A DNA stretch of 15,800 bases from Streptomyces rubellomurinus (GCF_000961885.1 NZ_JZKH01000133.1:1-15800), one strand, 5' to 3'. Shown: positions 7,258 to 14,524, counted from the stretch's first letter. Notes: a model not told the origin generated them from the letters alone. Made by a program: numbers and translations.

Positions 7258-7896
7258 TCAGCGCCCCAGCAGCCCCGACAGCACGGCCGTCGTCGCCGCG
7301 ATCAGCTCCTCGGCCACCGCGCCGCCCGCCGCCGTACGGGCCAGCAGCCCCTCGCGCGCCGCCAGGATCACCGCCGCCGCCTGCCCGGCACTCGCCCCTG
7401 GGGGCACCAGCTCGGGCACTTCCCGCGCCAGCACCTCCGCCACCGCCCGCGCCAGCGCCCGGTCATGCGCGGCGACCTGCTCGGCCAGCGCCGCCGTACG
7501 GGCCGCGACCAGGCGGAACTCCAGGAACAGCAGGATCCACCCGGCGTCCGCCGGCTCGACCCGCAGCAGCGCCTCGACCAGCCGCCGGGCCCGCTCCCGC
7601 GGCGCCAGCGACCCGTAGGCGGCCGCCAGCCGCTCCAACTCGGCCATCCGCCCGGCGGCCTGCTCGTCGAAGAGCGCCAGCAGCAGTTCCTCCTTGCTGC
7701 CGAAGTTGGAGTAGAAGGCCCCGCGGGTGTAGCCGGCGGCGGCGCAGACGTCCTCGATGCTCGTCCGCGCGAAGCCGACGTCGAGGAACAGCTCGCGCGC
7801 CGCGGCGAGCAGGCGGGCCCGGGTGTGCACGCGGCGGCGGGGCGGTCGGGGAGCGGCGGCATCGGCCGGGGGCGGGTTCACAGGGGAACGATACAT
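7258..7896 (-). CDS. TetR-family transcriptional regulator
   Basis: 212 residues. The N-terminal helix-turn-helix domain is clear (about 25-75): RLLAAARELFLDVGFARTSI, then EDVCAAAGYTRGAFYSNFGS and KEELLLALF. The C-terminal part is a helical ligand-binding and dimerisation domain with no recognisable specificity. TetR proteins usually repress neighbouring genes and let go when a small molecule binds. It diverges from the amidohydrolase with only 54 bp between the start codons and a long palindrome in that gap, so it probably represses both itself and the amidohydrolase. The ATG at 7896 has no visible ribosome site; the GTG at 7881 has none either. A leaderless message from 7896 is possible. 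The ligand may be a substrate or product of the amidohydrolase (inference). Confidence 0.9.
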   Translation of the reverse strand: MYRSPVNPPPADAAAPRPPRRRVHTRARLLAAARELFLDVGFARTSIEDVCAAAGYTRGAFYSNFGSKEELLLALFDEQAAGRMAELERLAAAYGSLAPRERARRLVEALLRVEPADAGWILLFLEFRLVAARTAALAEQVAAHDRALARAVAEVLAREVPELVPPGASAGQAAAVILAAREGLLARTAAGGAVAEELIAATTAVLSGLLGR

Positions 7897-7902
7897 GGTG
7901 TA

Positions 7903-7939
7903 TTCAGTACGGGTCGTATTCAATACGAGCCGTACTGAA
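7903..7939. promoter_or_regulatory. 37-bp near-perfect palindromic operator between tetR and amidohydrolase
   Basis: The left arm is TTCAGTACGG, one unpaired base, then TCGTATT. The centre is 7921. The right arm is AATACGA, one unpaired base, then CCGTACTGAA; 17 of 18 positions pair. Inside are repeats of GTATTCArTAC at 7900-7910 and 7916-7926, centres 16 bp apart, and a partial third copy centred on 7937. The array fills the gap between the divergent starts, as expected for a TetR-family operator. Confidence 0.85.
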
Positions 7940-7950
7940 CGAGGACGCCC

Positions 7951-9171
7951 ATGAACCGACTGCTGATCACCAACGCCCACCTGCTCCACCCCGAGGACGG
8001 CACCCGTACGGACCTCGGCTGGCTGGAGGCGGCCGACGGCCGGATCGCCGCCACCGGCACCGGCCGCCCGCCCGTGGCCACGGACGGCGTCCGGGTCCTC
8101 GACGCGCGCGGCGGCACGGTGCTGCCCGGCCTGATCGACGCCCACGTCCACCTGCTGGTCACCTCGCTCGACCTGCGCGACGTCGCCGACTGGACCCCCG
8201 GCTACGCGACCGTCCGCGCCCTCGCCGAGGCCGAGCGCATGCTGCGCCGCGGCTTCACCACCGTCCGCGACGTCGGCGGCGCCGACCACGGCATGGCCCG
8301 GGCCCTCGCCGAGGGCCTGGCCCTCGGGCCCCGCCTGCTGCACGGCGGCAAGGCGCTCTCCCAGACCGGCGGCCACGGCGACCTGCGCCCGCTCGGCGAC
8401 GACGCGCTGCCCTGCTGCGAGGCCCGGCCGAACTTCGGTCGGATCGCGGACGGCGTGGACGCGGTGCGCGCCGCCGCCCGGGACGAGTTCCGCAAGGGCG
8501 CCCGCCACCTCAAGGTGCTGCTGTCCGGCGGCGTCGCCTCCCCGCACGACGAGATCGCCGCCGTCCAGTACAGCGAGGAGGAGATCCGGGCGGCCGTCGA
8601 GGAGGCCGAGAACCACAACCGCTACGTGACCGTGCACGCCTACCACCCGCGCGGGATCGACCGCGCCCTGCGGGCCGGGGTGCGCTGCGTCGAGCACGGC
8701 AACCTGCTGGACGACAGCACGGTCGCGCTGCTGCTGGAGAAGGACGCCTTCCTGGTGCCGACCCTGGTCGCGTACGAGCGGACCGCGAAGCTCGGCGCCG
8801 CCTCGGGCCTGCCGCCGGCCTCGCTCGGCAAGCTCGCCGAGGTCCGCGACCAGGGCCTGTCCGCCCTGGAGCGCGCCCACCGCGCGGGGGTGAACCTGGT
8901 CTACGGCAGCGACCTGCTCGGCCCGCTGCACCCGGCCCAGTTGGAGGAGTTCACCCTGCGGGCCGAGGTCCAGCCGGCCGCCGCCGTGCTCCGCTCGGCG
9001 ACCACCACGGCGGCCCGACTGCTCGGCATGGCGGGGGAGATCGGCACCCTCGCCCCGGGCGCGCACGCCGACCTGCTGCTGGTCGACGGCGATCCGCTGG
9101 CCGACCTCACCGTGCTCACCCGTCCGGAGCGCCACCTCCGGCACGTCGTCAAGGCGGGGCTGCCGATCTGA
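7951..9171 (+). CDS. Metal-dependent amidohydrolase (Xaa-Pro dipeptidase / imidazolonepropionase-like)
   Basis: 406 residues, a TIM-barrel amidohydrolase with the beta-sandwich parts at both ends (start about 1-60; end LGMAGEIGTLAPGAHADLLL and DGDPLADLTVL). Binuclear metal ligands are all visible: H65-x-H67 (IDAHVHL), K188 (carboxylated lysine, HLKVLLSGG), H229 (VHAYHP), H249 (EHGN) and D321 (GSDLL). The segment GGKALSQTGGHGDLRP is characteristic of a branch with dipeptidases cleaving Xaa-Pro or Xaa-Arg/Lys bonds and related amide hydrolases, including some that open toxin amides. The precise substrate cannot be read. No signal peptide is seen, so it is cytosolic. GAGG (7941-7944) stands 6 nt before the ATG. 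It is likely controlled by the divergent TetR protein and ends at a hairpin terminator. Confidence 0.88.
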   Translation: MNRLLITNAHLLHPEDGTRTDLGWLEAADGRIAATGTGRPPVATDGVRVLDARGGTVLPGLIDAHVHLLVTSLDLRDVADWTPGYATVRALAEAERMLRRGFTTVRDVGGADHGMARALAEGLALGPRLLHGGKALSQTGGHGDLRPLGDDALPCCEARPNFGRIADGVDAVRAAARDEFRKGARHLKVLLSGGVASPHDEIAAVQYSEEEIRAAVEEAENHNRYVTVHAYHPRGIDRALRAGVRCVEHGNLLDDSTVALLLEKDAFLVPTLVAYERTAKLGAASGLPPASLGKLAEVRDQGLSALERAHRAGVNLVYGSDLLGPLHPAQLEEFTLRAEVQPAAAVLRSATTTAARLLGMAGEIGTLAPGAHADLLLVDGDPLADLTVLTRPERHLRHVVKAGLPI

Positions 9172-9180
9172 GCCGAAATG

Positions 9181-9219
9181 GCGGGCGGGCGCCCGGGGAA
9201 ACCCCGAACGCCCGCCCGC
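9181..9219. terminator. Bidirectional hairpin terminator (amidohydrolase / glpD)
   Basis: GCGGGCGGGCG (9181-9191) pairs with CGCCCGCCCGC (9209-9219). Inside are a 2x2 internal loop, a 5-bp CGGGG/CCCCG stem and an AAA loop. It lies 9 bp after the amidohydrolase stop and 10 bp after the convergent glpD stop, so it can serve both. Confidence 0.82.
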
Positions 9220-9229
9220 TGCAAAGGAC

Positions 9230-10825
9230 TTACTTGCTCCCGCGCTTCGTGAGGAAGGCCTCGACCTCGTCCCGGATCTCCGGCGTGTCCAGCCCGCGCA
9301 CCACCATCGTGGTGCGGCGGCGCAGCACGTCGTCCGCCGTGTAGGCCCACTCGTTGTCGGCCGCGTAGGCGACCTGCGCCCAGACGTCCGGACCGTCCTC
9401 GTGGATCGGCCGGCCGAGCTCCGGGTTCTCGTCGATCATGCGGGCGATCTCGAAGGAGAGCGTGCCGTAGTGGCTGGCCAGGTGCTTGGCGACCAGCGGC
9501 TCCATCCGGGAGCCCGGCTCGCGGTCGATCAGCAGGCGGTGCGCCACCGCGTTCGGCGCGCCGACGCCCGGCAGCGGCACGGTCGGGGCGATCGGGGACA
9601 TGTCCTCGCCGAGGCTGGTGCCGGGCGCGTGCGCCAGCTTCTCCAGCACCATGCGGCCGATGTGCCGGTAGGTGGTCCACTTGCCGCCGGAGACGGACAG
9701 CATGCCGCCCCGGCCCTCGGTGACGACGGTCTCGCGCTTGGCGGAGGCGGTGTCGCCGGGGCCGCCGGGCAGCACCCGCAGGCCGGCGAAGGCGTAGGTG
9801 ATCAGGTCCCGGTCGAGGTGCTCGTCGCGGATCGCGTGGCCGGCCTCGTCCATGATCTGGTCGATGTCCGCGTCGGTGGCCCGGACGTCCTGGGGGTCGC
9901 CGGTGTACTCCTCGTCGGTGGTGCCGAGCAGGACGTGGTCCTCCCACGGGATGGCGAAGGAGACGCGGTACTTGTCGATCGGGATGGTCAGCGCGGCCCG
10001 CCACGGCGCCCGGCGCTTGACGACGATGTGCGCGCCCTTGGAGAGGCGGATCGACGGTGCGGCGCCCTTGTCCTCCATCATGCGCAGGTGGTCGACCCAC
10101 GGGCCGGTGGCGTTGAGCACCAGGCGGGCGTCGATGCCGAACTCGCTGCCGTCGAGGCGGTCGCGCACCTCGGCGCCGGTGACCCGGCCGCCGGTGAAGC
10201 GCAGGCCGGTGACCTCGGCGTGGTTGAGGACGACGGCGCCGGCGTCCACGGCGGCGCGCACGGTCATCACGGCGACGCGCGAGTCGTTCATCTGGTGGTC
10301 GCCGTAGACGGCCACCGAGCGCAGGCCCTCGGTGCGCAGCGCGGGCACCTGCTGGGCGGCGTGGGCGGCGGTGGAGACCCGGCCCATGCCGTCGCGGAAG
10401 GCGGACAGCGCCGAGTACAGGAAGACGCCGGCGCCGAGCTTGGCGGCGCCGTGCGGGCCGCCCTTGTAGACCGGCACGAAGAAGGTCATCGGGTTGACCA
10501 GGTGCGGGGCCACGTCGGTGGAGAGGACGCGGCGCTCCTTGTGGTTCTCGGCGACCAGCTTGACGGCGCCGGTCTGCAGGTAGCGCAGACCGCCGTGGAC
10601 GAGCTTGGAGGACGCGCTGGAGGTGGCGCCGGCGAAGTCGCCGGAGTCGACCATGGCGACCTTCAGGCCCGCCTGGGAGGCGGTCCAGGCGACGGCGGTG
10701 CCGAGGATGCCGCCCCCGATCACCAGAAGGTCGTAGGTGGCCTTGCCGAGCAGTTCGCGGGTCTCGGCGCGGGAGGCGGTGCGGCCGGCGGTGCGCTCGG
10801 CGCCCAGGGTGGGGATGGTTGCCAT
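9230..10825 (-). CDS. glpD: Glycerol-3-phosphate dehydrogenase (FAD, GlpD/GlpA type)
   Basis: 531 residues. It oxidises sn-glycerol 3-phosphate to dihydroxyacetone phosphate, passing electrons to the respiratory chain as a membrane-associated flavoprotein. The FAD-binding start is YDLLVIGGGILGTAVAW (GGGILG at 37-42). It is followed by GATSSASSKLVHGGLRYLQ, the strongly conserved family block, by HLVNPMTFFVPVY, and by VLLGTTDEEYTGDPQDV. Near the end of the oxidoreductase domain is GGMLSVSGGKWTTYRHIGRM, then a helical C-terminal domain. It is last in the glycerol operon, 145 bp after glpK. The ATG at 10825 gives the usual short N-terminal extension, but has no ribosome site next to it: the only good one (GAGAGGAG, complement of about 10863-10870) lies 37 nt upstream, with a GC-rich potential hairpin between. 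Confidence 0.94.
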   Translation of the reverse strand: MATIPTLGAERTAGRTASRAETRELLGKATYDLLVIGGGILGTAVAWTASQAGLKVAMVDSGDFAGATSSASSKLVHGGLRYLQTGAVKLVAENHKERRVLSTDVAPHLVNPMTFFVPVYKGGPHGAAKLGAGVFLYSALSAFRDGMGRVSTAAHAAQQVPALRTEGLRSVAVYGDHQMNDSRVAVMTVRAAVDAGAVVLNHAEVTGLRFTGGRVTGAEVRDRLDGSEFGIDARLVLNATGPWVDHLRMMEDKGAAPSIRLSKGAHIVVKRRAPWRAALTIPIDKYRVSFAIPWEDHVLLGTTDEEYTGDPQDVRATDADIDQIMDEAGHAIRDEHLDRDLITYAFAGLRVLPGGPGDTASAKRETVVTEGRGGMLSVSGGKWTTYRHIGRMVLEKLAHAPGTSLGEDMSPIAPTVPLPGVGAPNAVAHRLLIDREPGSRMEPLVAKHLASHYGTLSFEIARMIDENPELGRPIHEDGPDVWAQVAYAADNEWAYTADDVLRRRTTMVVRGLDTPEIRDEVEAFLTKRGSK

Positions 10826-10862
10826 GGCGTTGTGTACGGCGCGCTGCGCGGCGGCGCCGTTA

Positions 10863-10870
10863 CTCCTCTC
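10863..10870 (-). promoter_or_regulatory. Displaced ribosome-binding site upstream of glpD
   Basis: The minus strand reads GAGAGGAG here, followed by TAACGGCGCC and no start codon within reach. The glpD ATG is 37 nt further on. The GC-rich stretch between (complement of 10838-10858, GGCGC near one end and GCGCC at the other) may fold and bring the site near the ATG. Confidence 0.4.
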
Positions 10871-10900
10871 GTGTGGGTTCGGCCCCTGCGGGAGAGGCCG

Positions 10901-10924
10901 GTCGGCCCGCTGCGACGGGCCGGC
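10901..10924 (-). other. Second hairpin in the glpK-glpD gap
   Basis: GTCGGCCCG (10901-10909) can pair with CGGGCCGGC (10916-10924) through 9 bp including one G-U-type pair, with a 6-nt loop. It lies between the stronger glpK-proximal hairpin and the glpD ribosome site. Confidence 0.4.
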
Positions 10925-10933
10925 AACGGGACC

Positions 10934-10964
10934 AGCCGGCCGGGGCTCGGTGCCCCGACCGGCT
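10934..10964 (-). terminator. Hairpin just after glpK (attenuator or mRNA-end stabiliser)
   Basis: AGCCGGCCGGGG (10934-10945) and CCCCGACCGGCT (10953-10964) form a 12-bp stem with one wobble in the minus-strand RNA and a 7-nt loop. It starts 6 nt after the glpK stop and sits inside the operon. It could cause partial termination before glpD or protect the 3' end of a glpFK message. Confidence 0.6.
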
Positions 10965-10970
10965 TGTCGG

Positions 10971-12491
10971 TCAGTTGTTCTCTTCCTCTTCCACCCAGCC
11001 CATGGTGCGCTCCACGGCCTTGAGCCACTTCTTGTACTCGCGCTCCCGGGTGGCCTCGTCCATGCGCGGGGTCCACTCGGCGGCGCGGTGCCAGTTGGCC
11101 CGCAGGGTGTCGAGGTCGTTCCAGAAGCCGACCGCGAGACCGGCCGCGTAGGCGGCCCCGAGGGCGGTGGTCTCGGCCACGTACGGGCGTTCGACCGGGG
11201 CGTCCAGGACGTCGGCGATGTTCTGCATGAGCAGGTTGTTGCTGGTCATGCCGCCGTCGACCTTGAGGGCGGTGAGCTCGACCCCGGAGTCCTTCTGCAT
11301 GGCGTCGACGACCTCGCGGGTCTGCCAGGCGGTGGCTTCCAGGACGGCCCGGGCCAGGTGGCCCTTGGTGACGTACCGGGTCAGTCCGGCGATCACCCCG
11401 CGGGCGTCGGAGCGCCAGTACGGGGCGAACAGGCCGGAGAAGGCCGGGACGAAGTAGGCGCCGCCGTTGTCCTCGACGGTGTTGGCGAGGGTCTCGATCT
11501 CGGCGGCCGTCGAGATGATGCCGAGTTGGTCGCGCAGCCACTGGACGAGCGAGCCGGTGACGGCGATCGAGCCTTCGAGCGCGTAGACCGGGGCCTGGTC
11601 GCCGATCCGGTAGCCGACCGTGGTCAGCAGGCCGTGGTACGAGTTGACGATCTTCTCGCCGGTGTTCAGCAGGAGGAAGGTGCCGGTGCCGTAGGTGGAC
11701 TTGGCCTCGCCCTCGTTGAAGCAGGTCTGGCCGAACAGCGCGGCCTGCTGGTCGCCGAGCGCGGAGGCGACCGGGACGCCCGCCAGGTCGCCCACGGCCT
11801 CGCCGTACACCTCGGCGGAGGAGCGGATCTCCGGCAGGACGGCCAGCGGCACGCCCATCGACTCGGCGATGCTCTCGTCCCAGGCGAGGGTCTTGAGGTT
11901 CATCAGCATGGTGCGGCTGGCGTTGGTCACGTCGGTGACGTGCTTGCCGCCGTTCACACCGCCGGTGAGGTTCCAGATCACCCAGGTGTCCATGGTGCCG
12001 AACAGGATGTCGCCGGCCTCGGCGCGCTCGCGCAGGCCCTCGACGTTGTCCAGCAGCCAGCGGATCTTCGGGCCGGCGAAGTAGCTGGCCAGCGGCAGGC
12101 CGGTCTCGCGGCGGAAGCGGTCCTGGCCGACGTTGCGGCCGAGCTCGCGGCAGAGCGCCTCGGTGCGGGTGTCCTGCCACACCAGCGCGTTGTGCACCGG
12201 CTCGCCGGTGTTCTTGTCCCACAGGACGGTGGTCTCGCGCTGGTTGGTGATGCCGATCGCGCGGATGTCGTCCTTGGTCAGGCCGGCCTTGTCGAGCGCG
12301 CCGCGGACCACGGACTGGACGCGGGTCCAGATCTCGGCGGCGTCGTGCTCGACGTAGCCGGGCTGCGGGAAGATCTGCCGGTGCTCCTGCTGGTCGACGG
12401 AGACGATCCGGCCGTCGGCGCCGAAGATGATGCAGCGGCTGGACGTGGTGCCCTGGTCGATCGCGGCGATGTAGTTGCCAGTGGAGGTCAT
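10971..12491 (-). CDS. glpK: Glycerol kinase
   Basis: 506 residues, the normal length for the family. It phosphorylates glycerol with ATP to sn-glycerol 3-phosphate in the cytosol, trapping the glycerol that enters by GlpF. FGGY-kinase marks in order: the N-terminal phosphate-binding loop [37 protein letters not shown] (glycerol-contacting Arg-Glu); [15 protein letters not shown] then [23 protein letters not shown]; and [15 protein letters not shown] with [17 protein letters not shown] at the adenosine side. The ATG at 12491 is backed by GAGGA about 8 nt upstream. It is the middle gene of glpF-glpK-glpD, 163 bp after glpF, and is expected to follow the GylR-controlled promoter. Confidence 0.97.
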   Translation of the reverse strand: MTSTGNYIAAIDQGTTSSRCIIFGADGRIVSVDQQEHRQIFPQPGYVEHDAAEIWTRVQSVVRGALDKAGLTKDDIRAIGITNQRETTVLWDKNTGEPVHNALVWQDTRTEALCRELGRNVGQDRFRRETGLPLASYFAGPKIRWLLDNVEGLRERAEAGDILFGTMDTWVIWNLTGGVNGGKHVTDVTNASRTMLMNLKTLAWDESIAESMGVPLAVLPEIRSSAEVYGEAVGDLAGVPVASALGDQQAALFGQTCFNEGEAKSTYGTGTFLLLNTGEKIVNSYHGLLTTVGYRIGDQAPVYALEGSIAVTGSLVQWLRDQLGIISTAAEIETLANTVEDNGGAYFVPAFSGLFAPYWRSDARGVIAGLTRYVTKGHLARAVLEATAWQTREVVDAMQKDSGVELTALKVDGGMTSNNLLMQNIADVLDAPVERPYVAETTALGAAYAAGLAVGFWNDLDTLRANWHRAAEWTPRMDEATREREYKKWLKAVERTMGWVEEEENN

Positions 12492-12617
12492 GTGGAGGGT
12501 CCTCGGCTCACGTGCGGGGGAAGGGTGGTACGGAGAGATTGGAGCTGACCGGCCCGTTCGGCCAGTCCCTGTGCTCGGCGAGTTCCGCGGCTGCCTCAGC
12601 GGGGGGCCTGCGGCAGG

Positions 12618-12635
12618 GGCCGTTGGTGGACGGCC
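12618..12635 (-). other. Small hairpin in the glpF-glpK gap
   Basis: GGCCGT (12618-12623) and ACGGCC (12630-12635) form a perfect 6-bp stem with a 6-nt loop, 19 nt after the glpF stop. Together with neighbouring GC-rich pairs it may be an RNA-processing or stability element. The rest of the 163-bp gap contains only the glpK ribosome site. Confidence 0.35.
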
Positions 12636-12654
12636 TTTCGGAACCGCGGGCCTC

Positions 12655-13362
12655 TTAGAAGAGGGCGTTGTACACGCCGCCGGCCACGAGGCCGCCGATC
12701 ACGGGGCCGACGACCGGGACCCAGGCGTACGACCAGTCGGAGCCGCCCTTGTTGGGGATCGGCAGCAGTGCGTGCACGATGCGCGGGCCGAGGTCGCGGG
12801 CCGGGTTGATCGCGTAGCCGGTCGGGCCGCCGAGGGAGAGGCCGATGCCGACCACGGTGAGGGCGACGATGGTGGTGCCGCCGGCGCCGAGCTGCGGGCT
12901 GAGGGTGAGGATCGCCATGCAGAGCACGAAGGTGCCGATGACCTCGGTGATCACGTTCTGGACCGGGTTCCGGATCTCGGGGCCGGTCGAGAAGATGCCG
13001 AGGGTGGGCTCCTTGTTGGCCTGGAACTGGCCGAGGTAGGTGAGCCAGACCAGGACGGCGCCGATCATCGCGCCGAGCAGCTGCGAGCCGATGTAGAGCG
13101 GCACCTGGCTCCAGTCGCCGCTCTTGACCGCGAGAGCCAGGGTGACGGCCGGGTTCAGGTGCGCACCGGACTTGGCGCCGGTCATGTAGGCGGCGATGAG
13201 GACCGCGAAGCCCCAGCCGAAGGTGATGGCGAGCCAACCGGCGTTGACGGCCTTCGACTTCTTGAGGGTCACGGCGGCGCAGACGCCGCCGCCGAGAAGT
13301 ATCAGGGCGGCGGTGCCGAGGGTTTCGCCGACGAAGACGTCGCCGTTGGAGAACGCGGACAC
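12655..13362 (-). CDS. glpF: Glycerol uptake facilitator (aquaglyceroporin)
   Basis: 235 residues from the GTG at 13362, with six transmembrane helices plus two half-helices. It lets glycerol diffuse through the cell membrane. Both pore motifs are intact: HLNPAVT (NPA at 70-72) and [12 protein letters not shown] (NPA at 186-188). The Arg after the second NPA (R189) and the Asp following it mark the glycerol-conducting branch; W50 and Y183 sit where E. coli GlpF has the aromatic selectivity-filter residues Trp48 and Phe200. Start choice: AAGGGAG stands 5 nt before this GTG, while the ATG at 13380 has no ribosome site; that longer form would have 241 residues. First gene of the catabolic operon, with a GylR-type box about 105 bp upstream. 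Confidence 0.93.
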   Translation of the reverse strand: MSAFSNGDVFVGETLGTAALILLGGGVCAAVTLKKSKAVNAGWLAITFGWGFAVLIAAYMTGAKSGAHLNPAVTLALAVKSGDWSQVPLYIGSQLLGAMIGAVLVWLTYLGQFQANKEPTLGIFSTGPEIRNPVQNVITEVIGTFVLCMAILTLSPQLGAGGTTIVALTVVGIGLSLGGPTGYAINPARDLGPRIVHALLPIPNKGGSDWSYAWVPVVGPVIGGLVAGGVYNALF

Positions 13363-13466
13363 AAAGACTCCCTTGTCCATATGGCCCGGAGGTGCGGGTG
13401 GGGGCAGCTGGCCGGGTCGATCCCTGTGCGGGTGAGCGCGTTGCGGGAGTGATCTTCCCGGCCGTC

Positions 13467-13483
13467 GTTCGACAATGTCGACC
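13467..13483. promoter_or_regulatory. GylR-type operator box upstream of glpF
   Basis: The minus strand reads GGTCGACATTGTCGAAC, identical at 15 of 17 positions to the box upstream of gylR and itself a palindrome around the central T. It lies about 105 bp before the glpF start. Binding by the IclR regulator gylR is inferred from the shared motif and gene order. Confidence 0.78.
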
Positions 13484-13490
13484 GTCATGC

Positions 13491-13530
13491 GGAAGCTTCC
13501 TCTTTGGGTCGCCCCCACGTCAAGGTGGGG
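13491..13530 (-). promoter_or_regulatory. glpF promoter region with TTGACG and palindromes
   Basis: On the minus strand TTGACG (complement of 13518-13523) is a good -35 element, but no good -10 follows at 17-18 bp. It sits in the loop of CCCCAC/GTGGGG (13513-13518 with 13525-13530). A perfect 10-bp palindrome GGAAGCTTCC is at 13491-13500, where the -10 would fall. The weak -10 fits a promoter that needs activation or sigma factors other than HrdB (inference). The gap 13363-13736 (374 bp) also holds the operator box, the gylR terminator and a 15-bp tandem repeat; the rest shows nothing. Confidence 0.45.
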
Positions 13531-13659
13531 TTACGCAGCTGTGACCCTTCCCTCGGCCCGCCCTCCGAAGTTACCGAGCGGCGCGTCCGGAATGCGGACA
13601 AAACGCCAGTGCACGGACAACCGGGGAGCCCGTTCGTACCTCAGCGTGACGACATGACT

Positions 13660-13687
13660 GCGGCCCCGGACTCGTGCCCGGGGCCGC
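13660..13687 (-). terminator. Hairpin terminator after gylR
   Basis: GCGGCCCCGG (13660-13669) pairs perfectly with CCGGGGCCGC (13678-13687), loop 8 nt, about 50 nt past the gylR stop. It would separate gylR from the glpFKD transcript, which then depends on its own promoter. Confidence 0.72.
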
Positions 13688-13728
13688 TCGTTCGGAAACC
13701 GCTCGTTCGTGGACCGCTCGTTCGTGGA
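13684..13728. repeat. Three-copy 15-bp tandem repeat downstream of gylR
   Basis: Units CCGCTCGTTCGGAAA (13684-13698), CCGCTCGTTCGTGGA (13699-13713) and CCGCTCGTTCGTGGA (13714-13728). The last two are identical and the first differs at 3 positions. They lie between the gylR stop and its terminator stem, and the first unit overlaps the stem. Confidence 0.85.
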
Positions 13729-13736
13729 CCGCGCGC

Positions 13737-14501
13737 TCAGAACCGCCCGGCGCCCAGGTCGCGGGAGATCGCCCGGGCCGCGCTGCGCACCGAGGCGACC
13801 AGCGAGGGCTTCACGAAGCCGTCCTGGCAGATCCGCTCCACCGGCCCGTTGATGCACACCGCGCCCACCGGATTGCGCCGCCGGTCCTGGATCAGCGCGG
13901 CGATCGAGGCCACGCCCTCCCAGGTCTCCTCGACCGAGTCCGCCCAGCCGCGCTCGCGGATCAGCGAGCACTCGGCGTCCACGTCGGCCGGCTCGGTCAG
14001 CGTCCGCAGGGTGTACGACTCGTACGGGCCGTCGCCCAACTCCCCGCGCGCCACCGGGTCGTAGGCCACCAGCACCTTGCCGATCGCGGTGCTGTGCAGC
14101 GGCTGCATCGAGCCGACCTCCAGCACCTGCCGGGTGTCGTCGGGCCGGAACACGTGGTGCACGATCAGCACGCCCTGCTGGTGCAGCACCCCCAGGTAGA
14201 CCGTCTCCCCGGCCGCCCGGGCCAGGTCGTCCGCCCACACCAGCGCCCGCGCCCGCAGCTCGTGCACGTCCAGGTAGCTCTGCCCCAGCCGCAGCAGTTC
14301 GGCGCCCAGCTGGTACTTGCCGCTCTCCGGGTCCTGCTCGACGAACCCCTCCTGCTGCAGCGTCCGCAGGATGCCGTGCGCCGTCCCCTTGGCCAGGCCC
14401 AGCGCCGTCGAGACCTCGGACAGGCCCAGGCGGCGCTCACCGCCGGCCAGTAGCCGCAGGATCGCGGCGGCCCGGGAGAGCGACTGGATCGGGCCGGGCA
14501 T
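13737..14501 (-). CDS. gylR: IclR-family glycerol operon regulator
   Basis: 254 residues. Residues about 5-70 are the IclR winged helix (IQSLSRAAAILRLLAGG, then LSEVSTALGLAKGTAHGILR). Residues about 80-250 are the IclR effector domain (ETVYLGVLHQQGVLIVHHVF, LHSTAIGKVLVAY, SVEETWEGVASIAALIQD and GAVCINGP). In Streptomyces the IclR-type protein GylR sits directly before glpFKD and represses it in the absence of glycerol or glycerol 3-phosphate; the same order is seen here. The ATG at 14501 is backed by GGAGG 7 nt upstream. A perfect 17-bp palindrome 23 bp upstream and its near-copy before glpF suggest that it controls both itself and the operon. Confidence 0.93.
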   Translation of the reverse strand: MPGPIQSLSRAAAILRLLAGGERRLGLSEVSTALGLAKGTAHGILRTLQQEGFVEQDPESGKYQLGAELLRLGQSYLDVHELRARALVWADDLARAAGETVYLGVLHQQGVLIVHHVFRPDDTRQVLEVGSMQPLHSTAIGKVLVAYDPVARGELGDGPYESYTLRTLTEPADVDAECSLIRERGWADSVEETWEGVASIAALIQDRRRNPVGAVCINGPVERICQDGFVKPSLVASVRSAARAISRDLGAGRF

Positions 14502-14524
14502 GGGATACCTCCGCGCGAATCAGC

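Noticed and set aside
5501..7618. 705-residue plus-strand frame across gntK, gntP and tetR
   Set aside because: It crosses three well-supported genes and a strong terminator, and its protein has no recognisable domains.
7897..9144. N-terminal extension of the TetR frame back through the amidohydrolase gene
   Set aside because: The TetR helix-turn-helix begins near 7896; the extension is antisense to the amidohydrolase and crosses the operator.
9401..12548. Long plus-strand frames antisense to glpD and glpK
   Set aside because: They are low-complexity products of third-position GC bias, and glpD and glpK are clear on the minus strand.
13684..13728. CRISPR-like repeat
   Set aside because: The units are 15 bp and directly abutting with no spacers, and no cas genes are present.
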